DNA from: CAYZRJ01 sp964480825
GTDB taxonomy: Bacteria; Patescibacteriota; WWE3; UBA101185; UBA10185
Direction of reading: 5' to 3'
Length of the DNA: 11,117 nt
NCBI GenBank assembly: GCA_964480825.1
Contig: CAYZRJ010000019.1
Coordinates: 1 to 11,117 of the forward strand
The notes beneath the pieces are model-generated. The model saw nothing but the letters and a program-made list of their open reading frames with translations, searched no databases and was not told the DNA's origin. A program made the translations under genes and the position numbers. Shown here one piece after another: positions 1 through 7,900 of the stretch (positions are counted from its first letter, which is position 1; every line of letters begins with the position of its first letter).

Positions 1-3000
1 ACTCACAGTGCTTTGGAAAATCTTGCCAGAACCCGGTACTGCACGGATCGCCGGGAGTACCGGATTCCGTTGGTATACCGCCACAATCGTATGTATTTAA
101 TTGAACCCAGTTCCCGATCGTATCAGCGAAATCCTCACTACTGCTGTTTGGTTCATCACAGACACCCGGATACGTTGTAAGCGTTCCTTCACCACCGTCA
201 TCGGTTGATTCAAAAGTCATTCCGTCAAACGATTCGAAGCCATATCTGTAATTATATATATGTCCGGTTTCGTGAGCGAATAAATAGTTATAATACCAAG
301 CAGGTCCGGAAAATCCGTCGAAACAATTGCCGTTCCCTATAATTATAGCGTCGTTACCCGATATATTATCTTTGCCCAACGCAATTCCACAAAAACCGCC
401 GTTGCCGGGTTCTGCCCAAAGAAGGTTCACTTCTCCGCCCACTGATGGGGCGCTTAATCTTCCTAAATATCCTCCGGTTTTTAACTGCAGTTCCTTTATA
501 GCAAGGTCCACAATACCCCGCCATTTAGCCGGCCACGGAGCTAATTTAAATGTCCCAATACTTGTAACTATGTCAACGGTATAATCTTTAAATATAAACC
601 CGTACACGCTAGATGGTTTATCCGCTAATGACGGCACTCTTACGCCGGATCCGTAGTGAATACCGCTCGAACCAAACAAATCTCCTATACCTGAGTTACG
701 TGTATTATCAACAGGAGAGAACGAAACCGCCATTGTACCCATAAATCTATCTGCGGGGACAACAACAAGCATTGTATAAGCGCCGATTATTCCCAAAAGT
801 ACTTTTGCGTATTTTTCTACGGATTTATCTACATATTTGAAAACTGCTTCGGTGTCGGCTTTTATAATAGCGTCGTAAAAGACTTTAGCTATTTCCATAG
901 CTTTACCAACAACAACATTTATGATAAATCTAATAAGTGGTTCAATGGTTGCAAAAAATGCCGCTAAAGCTCCTCCCGTCGCAGCACCTCCGATTACTTG
1001 TAGAGCTTTTGTAACCAACGCTGCCAAAAAATCTACTATTATTTTTCTCGCATATGCAAAAGGAGCTATTATTTTTCCGTACTTTGTAATAAACGCAGAT
1101 TGTGCGGCATTAAGCTTAAAGTAAAGTTTTTGAAGATGTCCTATGTATCTTCGTGTTATATCCGACGTGTCCGGATTTAAGTTTTGCTCGTTTAGTAATC
1201 TTATTAAGGCGGCGTAGTATTCCGGAGAGCCTTTCGCAACACCTGTTACAAGAATTCGGTGTTCGTTGTCATCAAGCCATTTTTTAAGATTTCCGACTCC
1301 CTCTGCAAATTCCTCCAGAGCCTTTTGGTTACCTGCACTCAGACCCTTTGGCAAGTGTATTGCACTTACTTTACCCGACAACGCCATCAAACCTTTTAAA
1401 TCTTTGACTTCTAAAAGTTTCTCAAAATCAGAAACCGACCACTCATTTCCCGCGGTTCCCAAGCCTTTGCCTATAATACTATTTAACTTACCCACAACTT
1501 GAAAATGATCACCCCCATAAAGTCTGGCTGTAATATTTACTCCGGCGATACCCCCGCTTCCTTTTACTGTAAACCAGTTTCCATAAGTTGAGTTTGGCGC
1601 TAAACCACCGGAGCGTTGCCTAAGATTTGCCGCTTTGTTCCAGATTGATGTTTCGAAGTCTTTGTCGCTCGATTCGGCTAAAGTGAGGCCAAAGTAATGC
1701 TGTCTTTTCAAAACGCGATCTATGTATGCTCCCGGAGTAGACGCAGACCAATACGTTTTAACTCTTGGCCAAATGTACTTTTCCATAAACTCACCTTTAT
1801 CAATGGAGCTTAAAATTTCCATTGCTCCCATTGTTTGCGCTTCGTTTCTGGTAAAGTTTATTGCACCTATGATTATTTGAGATGCGGCAGAAGGATCTGC
1901 GTGCACGACATCGTTTACTAAGTTACCTATTGCTATAGAGCCGCGCAGTCCCGGCCGATCTATATCTTGTAGCGAGTCTCTCAAAAATATTCTTTGTATA
2001 CTTGGCGCAAAAGGTTGTCCTCCGAATAATGGACGGGATATAAAACCGCCTTCAATATTTCCGCTGAGCGCATTTACTACAGCCTTTGCATTCATAGCTT
2101 TTATCTGTGCTTCTATGGCAGTTTTTTTAGTAGGATCTAACGCGGCCTCTTGAGCCATTTTTAAAAGTGGCTGATTTAGTACGGAATCAATCTGCTTTTT
2201 ATAGTTGTCTATGTATTTATTTTTTATAAAATTAGCCTCGGCTTTTTCGAGAGGATTTATTGAGCCGGCAAGATTGGTCATCTGTGTATCTATGGCGGCT
2301 AAGTTTTTTCTAATTTCTATATTAAGACGCGCTACACCATTCCCATCACGGTCAATAAGAACGGGCGCTGCATTTTCTTTTTTCAAAATCGTTTTACGAG
2401 TAGCTTTTAAGTATTCTTTGAGCTCTTCTTCAATACCACTCATACTATCCATTATGTTTAATCTGGCTTTGGCAGCTCCAAGAGCGGCAGCATGCGCGGA
2501 ATTTGAAGCTACCTGACTTATGGCTTCTTTATGTTTATCCATTTCAGTAACAACTGTTCTGTATCCGTTGTACGCGACGTTATCAAATTTTTCTTCTCGT
2601 TTCGAACCAAAACCACCCATGACTTCAAATTCACGCAAGCTTGTTGCAAACTTCTCGCCCAGGTCAACCTTACCCGTTAGTGTAACCCCCGGCCTATTTA
2701 TACTTTTAACGTTCCCAGCGGTGTCTAGTTGTATATCGTTTATTTCGTAAGCACCTTCTTTAAGACTTGTCGCGTCGACTTCCAGCTCAGATCTACCCTT
2801 TAGCCTTAAAGGGTTAGCAGTCTTTTCATACTTTAACCCCACTGCCGCCCCAAGGTTAATTCCGAGCATCTCTACACCGAGTTCTTCGGCAGTCCCAAAC
2901 TTAAAGTTACCGGGAGCGTTTTCATTAAAGACTTGTTGCCACGCCTCGGTTCTAAATTTAGTTTCCATGTCTTTCCAACTAACACCGGATTTCCACCAAT

Positions 3001-3406
3001 TCGTCAGTGTATTTGTTGCCGTTTTTTGTGGGTCATTAATCCAATCCAGCGGATTAAGGTTTACGTTAATGCCAAAAGCACCCGGCAAAGAGTTTGTATC
3101 GTAGTCATCCAAATCTTCTTGAGCGACATCGGCCGGTTTAATGCTTGCTTTTAAGTTCTGTTTGAAGTCATCTAATGCTCTATCAACAACCCACCGCGGT
3201 AAATCCGGTCCGGCCAACATATAGTTAGCCGCAACCGCGTCAATTATCTGTGTGATTTGATCAAAGTTAAATTCGTTTGGTTTAATGTCCGGCCCTCTTG
3301 GAAGGCGTACTTCTGCCTGCCCTGGAAAGTAACCGGGATACAACGGATTTATTGGAGCGTCTTTTGGGCTTGGTACATACCCGGGGTAAAGTGGATTGCT
3401 TGCCAT
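1..3406 (-). CDS. Very large membrane-anchored protein with C-terminal HExxH metallopeptidase-like domain (3' end missing)
   Basis: About 1135 residues are visible and the frame is still open at the left edge, so the C-terminus is missing. It starts at the ATG at 3406; the upstream frame is closed by a TAA 36 bases before. There is no signal peptide. The N-terminus has two NPLYPGY copies, then a long soluble part. Residues ~270-440 are charged and helix-rich, with a DRDGNG loop at 352-357. Residues ~789-843 and ~868-883 are hydrophobic and probably span the membrane several times. The tail (~950-1110) carries HETGH at 1045-1049 and SSEDFAD, whose Glu1091 lies 42 residues on. That is the layout of gluzincin zinc proteases (two His plus a distal Glu), loosely recalling the M34/lethal-factor-like group. 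I infer a tethered protease, perhaps acting outside the cell. The N-terminal 780 residues match nothing I recognise. It is divergent from the VirB6-like gene and shares its short promoter region. Frame and coding status are secure; protease activity is likely but unproven. Confidence 0.85.
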   Translation of the reverse strand, partial: MASNPLYPGYVPSPKDAPINPLYPGYFPGQAEVRLPRGPDIKPNEFNFDQITQIIDAVAANYMLAGPDLPRWVVDRALDDFKQNLKASIKPADVAQEDLDDYDTNSLPGAFGINVNLNPLDWINDPQKTATNTLTNWWKSGVSWKDMETKFRTEAWQQVFNENAPGNFKFGTAEELGVEMLGINLGAAVGLKYEKTANPLRLKGRSELEVDATSLKEGAYEINDIQLDTAGNVKSINRPGVTLTGKVDLGEKFATSLREFEVMGGFGSKREEKFDNVAYNGYRTVVTEMDKHKEAISQVASNSAHAAALGAAKARLNIMDSMSGIEEELKEYLKATRKTILKKENAAPVLIDRDGNGVARLNIEIRKNLAAIDTQMTNLAGSINPLEKAEANFIKNKYIDNYKKQIDSVLNQPLLKMAQEAALDPTKKTAIEAQIKAMNAKAVVNALSGNIEGGFISRPLFGGQPFAPSIQRIFLRDSLQDIDRPGLRGSIAIGNLVNDVVHADPSAASQIIIGAINFTRNEAQTMGAMEILSSIDKGEFMEKYIWPRVKTYWSASTPGAYIDRVLKRQHYFGLTLAESSDKDFETSIWNKAANLRQRSGGLAPNSTYGNWFTVKGSGGIAGVNITARLYGGDHFQVVGKLNSIIGKGLGTAGNEWSVSDFEKLLEVKDLKGLMALSGKVSAIHLPKGLSAGNQKALEEFAEGVGNLKKWLDDNEHRILVTGVAKGSPEYYAALIRLLNEQNLNPDTSDITRRYIGHLQKLYFKLNAAQSAFITKYGKIIAPFAYARKIIVDFLAALVTKALQVIGGAATGGALAAFFATIEPLIRFIINVVVGKAMEIAKVFYDAIIKADTEAVFKYVDKSVEKYAKVLLGIIGAYTMLVVVPADRFMGTMAVSFSPVDNTRNSGIGDLFGSSGIHYGSGVRVPSLADKPSSVYGFIFKDYTVDIVTSIGTFKLAPWPAKWRGIVDLAIKELQLKTGGYLGRLSAPSVGGEVNLLWAEPGNGGFCGIALGKDNISGNDAIIIGNGNCFDGFSGPAWYYNYLFAHETGHIYNYRYGFESFDGMTFESTDDGGEGTLTTYPGVCDEPNSSSEDFADTIGNWVQLNTYDCGGIPTESGTPGDPCSTGFWQDFPKHCE
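3323..3397 (-). repeat. Two NPLYPGY copies at the protein N-terminus
   Basis: Residues 4-10 and 20-26 of the large protein are both NPLYPGY, each followed by an aromatic/aliphatic residue and Pro (VPSP, FPGQ). The codons differ between copies, so the similarity is held at the protein level rather than as a recent DNA duplication. The role is unknown; a short docking motif is one possibility. Confidence 0.7.
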
Positions 3407-3414
3407 ATACTTAT

Positions 3415-3443
3415 ATTCTATAATTGATTTGCCTTCTTGTTAA
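3415..3443 (-). promoter_or_regulatory. Sigma70-like promoter of the large protease-domain gene
   Basis: On the minus strand TTAACA (3443-3438) is followed, after exactly 17 bases, by TAGAAT (3420-3415). The ATG at 3406 begins 8 bases beyond the -10 box. Transcription should therefore start within a base or two of the start codon, leaving no room for a ribosome binding site. A GAAGG lies further up, inside the spacer, too far away to act on this ATG. Confidence 0.55.
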
Positions 3444-3452
3444 CTGTATCAT
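3424..3452 (+). promoter_or_regulatory. Sigma70-like promoter of the VirB6-like gene
   Basis: TTGATT (3424-3429), a 17-base spacer, then TATCAT (3447-3452). The ATG at 3461 begins 8 bases after the -10 box, so the mRNA would be nearly leaderless. If translation begins at the ATG at 3473, the leader is about 14 bases, still without a clear Shine-Dalgarno. The element overlaps the opposing promoter almost completely, so the two polymerases probably cannot bind together. Confidence 0.5.
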
Positions 3453-3460
3453 TTATAAAG

Positions 3461-4921
3461 ATGAAATCATTTATGTCAAAAAACTTTAAACTTTACGGTC
3501 TGGCTTTATTTTTCTTTGTTTCTGTTTCAGTAGTTTTCGCAGGAATTTCTTTAGCCGAAACCTCAGAGAGCGGCGGAGGCATCGCCTGTGATCCGGCAAA
3601 ATTTACCTTTCGTAAATACCAAGATTCATTTGTCGTAAGTCTTTTAGCCACAACTTTACTTCATAGCGCCGGTGTGTCGGATGTTAAACCATGGTTTACG
3701 TCTTTTGGTGCGTCACCGGCCGAGTCGATGGGTTGTGGCAACTATATTGTGCGAAATACTCCCGGAGTAAGAGGCACAAACTTAGGCAACGCGATACTCT
3801 CTCAAAATTGTCCCGACACCGACGAAAGCATCTGTAGATCGATTACAAATCAATTTGAGCTCGGTGGTGGAGACCGTGAAATAGGAGCGGTGCGCGGTTA
3901 CGATTCCGAAGGTTTTGCAAACAGTAAAGTTGCAGGCAGTTTGCTAGGTTACGCGTATCTTGTACAAAATACAGTTACCTACGAACCGGTTCCGGTTAAC
4001 ATGGCGTACTTTTTTAAGGACTACGCCGCAAAGCTCCCTATAATAGGTGATTCTGTATACGCCGCAAATACAACGGAATATGGTCACACTTTAATAAATT
4101 CCGTTTTGGGTCTCTGGAAAATTTTTAGAAACATTGCTTACGCGATGATGTCCTTAATTATGCTTTGGGTTGGTTTTGCAATTATTACGCGTAAAAAAAT
4201 TAGCTCACAAACCGTTGTAAATGTTCAGTATGCAATGCCAAAAATAGTCATAGCTTTGATTATGATCGCATTTAGTTATCCGATTGGTGCATTGATTACA
4301 AGTTTGTCTTGGACATTGTGGAATAATGCTCTATCGATAATCTCGTCCGTTAGTAGCGGTGCATTAGTATCAGGCGGTTTGAGTTTTGCCGAGATGGCGA
4401 ATAGTACGAAACAATTGGGTATAGGCGGTTTGGTTCTTTTGATCCAAAAAGTTAGTATCGGCGTCGGAGGAGTGGGATCATTACTTTATTTATTACCGCT
4501 TTTAGGAATAGTAATAATAGGGTTTGCACTTTTTGCATCATTAAAGGCTCTCTGGATTTATATAAAAATGGTCATAAGCATAGCAACGTCCCCGCTTCAA
4601 ATAGCGTTATACGCGTTGCCGGGACAAGACGATAAACTGGAAATGTGGCTTAAACAAATGCTGTCTTGGGGAATAGGTCTTTTTGGTATGGCGATGGTTT
4701 ATTGGTTAACTCTAACTTTTTCCCTTTCACTCATTGTGCAAACGTTTACTATAACAGGTTCGCAATGGAAAATAGCAGCCGGCAAGGAGGCTATTGTGTC
4801 CGGGTCGTTATTTAACGTTTTTATAGTTCCGTTAATCATTGTTTTTGGCTTGGCAACCTCAATAAAGGTTCCAAACATGGTCGAAGAAATGATAATGGAT
4901 AAAAAAGGCGGCAAGAGGTAG
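3461..4921 (+). CDS. VirB6/TrbL-like polytopic membrane protein
   Basis: A protein of 486 residues from the ATG at 3461; the ATG at 3473 is an alternative. The TTG at 3437 is open too, but lies upstream of the predicted -10 and only lengthens the region before the signal. The order is: a basic N-terminus and hydrophobic core ending in an AGISLAE-type signal cleavage site; an exported domain of ~180 residues with several Cys; then about six membrane segments (numbered from this ATG, ~225-243, 260-282, 338-365, 366-384, 401-428, 450-468). Two features resemble VirB6-like proteins of Patescibacteria: the stretch around residues 233-282, in which a GFAIITRKKI helix end is followed by a polar loop and a second helix, and the loop ALPGQDDKLEMW. 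In type IV secretion VirB6 is a polytopic inner-membrane component near the substrate path. Assignment rests on topology and motif style, not on strong identity. It is convergent with the lytic-transglycosylase-like gene, 17 bases apart. Confidence 0.75.
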   Translation: MKSFMSKNFKLYGLALFFFVSVSVVFAGISLAETSESGGGIACDPAKFTFRKYQDSFVVSLLATTLLHSAGVSDVKPWFTSFGASPAESMGCGNYIVRNTPGVRGTNLGNAILSQNCPDTDESICRSITNQFELGGGDREIGAVRGYDSEGFANSKVAGSLLGYAYLVQNTVTYEPVPVNMAYFFKDYAAKLPIIGDSVYAANTTEYGHTLINSVLGLWKIFRNIAYAMMSLIMLWVGFAIITRKKISSQTVVNVQYAMPKIVIALIMIAFSYPIGALITSLSWTLWNNALSIISSVSSGALVSGGLSFAEMANSTKQLGIGGLVLLIQKVSIGVGGVGSLLYLLPLLGIVIIGFALFASLKALWIYIKMVISIATSPLQIALYALPGQDDKLEMWLKQMLSWGIGLFGMAMVYWLTLTFSLSLIVQTFTITGSQWKIAAGKEAIVSGSLFNVFIVPLIIVFGLATSIKVPNMVEEMIMDKKGGKR

Positions 4922-4938
4922 TATTTTGTCAGATTGAT

Positions 4939-7900
4939 TTATTTACACGCCGCGTATATTTGAGCGGCCACATTGTTCGCGTCCCCCCCGGTTTCCAGTT
5001 CGTATGATCCGCCGGAGTATAACTGAAGTGCGGCATCAAGGTTAAATCCGGAGCAATTGCCCGGCGACATGCCGGCCCGTGGGTTCATAAAGAACGAGGC
5101 AATCGTGGCCGCGTCTAATAAGTTGCAACGCCCGGCGTTTAGTATGCTTTCGCAACGACCCCTACCTGCTTTATTAAGAGTCGCGCAAAATCTTTTTGAG
5201 ATCTCTTTACTCGCTTCGCTCGCGTTGGGGCCGAAACATCGCGTACTAGTGGGGTTGACCAAACACTCTACCCATTTTTGTATTTCCATAAACGGTCCCT
5301 GCGCGGTCCACACCAAATCATTACATGTCGCGGGACCTCCTAAATCCATTTGTCCATACCACGGTACTCCCGAATTAAAAACCCAAGCATCATCAGACCA
5401 TTTTTGTAAATACTGCACATCCAGACCACTTTCTAAAAACATTATAGCCATTAAAGCTCCGCCCGGCGTATTACTTTGATATGCAGTCCAGTTTATTATA
5501 TTTTTAAATGTTTCCGAGAAGTGAAAATTATTAACTTCGGGACTACTTCCCCAAAGAGCTTTTAAAGCCAGCTCACATTTTTCAAACTGCTTGATAGAGC
5601 AGTTTCCGGCGGATTTACCCTCTATATTAGGAATCTGAGGATCCGGCGGGGGGACGATAGGACATTTCCATCCTCCGATTCCGTCTAAATCCGGATCAAA
5701 CGCCGACATCATACTAAAATATTCTTTTTGCTTTTTATTTTTAGTATCCAAAGTGTGTGATGATTTATAATCACAGTGATAGTACATCGGACGAAGTTCA
5801 CCTTCACGTCCGAAGATCGGTACAATCGAAGGAGGAGTAAAAAAACTTCTTATAGTCGAAACATCTCCGACACCCCCCATGTTTACTATTTGTCCTCTTG
5901 TGTAGGTGTCGGTTTTCAAACCGTCGCTTGCTACTAACCCATTGTTTGTCTCTTTTGAGTCTATTAAGGCTAGTGCGTTTCCGCCCCAAGATGGAGAGTA
6001 AGGAGCAGTAAATGTTTTTAGGATTTTTATACCTATTAAAGTAGATTCGTCCAAACTATGTTGTATCTGACCCGAATCTTGGTAAGGAGCTTCTTGAGTA
6101 GCGCGTAAGGCCGAATCTCCAATCTTTATATAACCATTACAGTTTTTAATTTCCTGTCCGGAGTCTTTTCTAATAGGTTGTGGTGTTGTTTGACCGACCG
6201 CGCTAAAGTTTGGAAATTTTCTAAAAGGTCCTGCCGCGCTTACCCAGCATCGTGGACGAACATTGTTTTCGGGCCCGACTAAACCCTTTTCTTTTGTTCC
6301 TTGATTTGGTTCCCAATCAAACATACCCGAATTACATCTTTCAGGAGTGTCCGGGATTACCGGCGGGTCTTGATACCCCCCAACATGATCTTTTTGATCA
6401 TTTGCTTGAATGGTGTCGTCAATGTCATCCGGCGGCATTATAATTCCGGTTGTTTCCTGACCGGTACGTTTGTCCAAGAAATAAGGTGAATATTCCACAC
6501 AAGTGTCGTTGACTACCCTTTTGCATCTCGCGCGGTCATACCCGTCTTTTAACTGGTCCCATGCTCTGGATGTTTCTTGTAAGTTTGCGCACATAAGTCT
6601 GTTATCTCTAGTGCAATCTCTAATAATTAAATTTCTATCCTCACGACTATTTTTGACTATACCGCACTTAGCTTTTTCAGGAGCTTCGTAAATTGGCTCA
6701 TCAGCTGTCCCGCCAATTCTTTTTCTGGTGCACTTGCACGTTGCTGTTTCTACTCTGTTAAATGCGACACACTTGTCTACTCTACATGTTCTCGACACAC
6801 CTTTAATTTCTTCTATACCCACGTCTTCTCTATATGTCCCGCATATTTGTCCTGGTGGAACTGCTGTGTCAAAACCATAACATATGTGCCCGGGTCCCCA
6901 ATCTTCGGGGCGTAGTTCAGTGTGAACATAGATGGGAGCGCTGTTTTCGACCTCGGTTAGTCCGGGAAGTTTAAACTTTTCTTTAAACGAGGCTTCGGTT
7001 AGCGGATAATCAAAAGTGACACTGTAGTATGGTTTTACCATGAAATTTGGTGTTGACGTCCCGCTTTCTGCTGACGCCTGCCTGTCTCCGTAACTTTTCA
7101 ATGGGTTGTTTGCAGCCAACGATCCGAGTATTGACGCGCCTATGCCTTTAAGAGGGAATTCTAAGTTATGTAAGTTTGCATCTCCTCCGGCAAGTGTTAA
7201 CATGCTATCCCAAACATCCCGCCCGAAAAGTGAAGAAAAAGCCCATTTATTTATAAAATCACTACTTGTTCCCACATTTGTACTGCCGTCGTCACCCCAA
7301 AAATTTAAAGCCAAAAATGCTCCCAGACCTCCCCCCGTCATTGTTGTTTTATCCCTCTTAAAAGCCCCGCTACTCATATACCACGATGCGGTACCCACGG
7401 CTATCTCATCCTTATGTTGGCTATTTTTTGTAAAAAGTTGGTCAAAGTAGCCGCCCTGTAGTATGGCCTTTTTAGTGGCATCTTCGCTGGTGGTTGCGTT
7501 ACTACCCATAGACGGAACACCCGCTATTTCTTGTTCGGGGCCGGTTATATCAACTTTGTAGATATTACTGATCGAACACATAGATGTTTGTCCCGGCCCC
7601 AAGCTGTCGACTTCCCAGGTGGTGTCGTTCAGATATATTCTTTTCACATCCTCATAGGTTTCTGCGTAAGGGTAAGTAAGAGAGTCAGTCAAACTATCGG
7701 CATTTTTATTGTTATTGCAAACTTTGGGATTTATAGCGCATAAAATAGTGTCAAACGAATTAGCCATAAATTTACCGCCTTCTTGAAAAACTACCCTTGA
7801 GCCGGTTCGAGCCTGGTTTTTCTGTTCAGTGCTTGCCGGAATAAAGTCGTCCCCTCTTTCGGCGCCTGCCGGTATTGAATCATTCGGCGTGGTTGATTGA

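Noticed and set aside
3437..3460. TTG start for the VirB6-like protein
   Set aside because: It lies between the predicted -35 and -10 boxes, has no Shine-Dalgarno, and only adds residues before a normal signal peptide.
4908..4953. GCGGC/GCCGC inverted pair across the convergent VirB6-like and 1623-residue gene ends as a bidirectional terminator
   Set aside because: The stem is only 5 bp, the loop is about 36 bases and there is no proper T-run; too weak to call.
5057..5479. Plus-strand open frames inside the minus-strand giants (also 7106-7450, 9119-9361, 2205-2516)
   Set aside because: They are antisense to long, clearly coding frames, lack ribosome binding sites, and their translations look like low-complexity mirror products.
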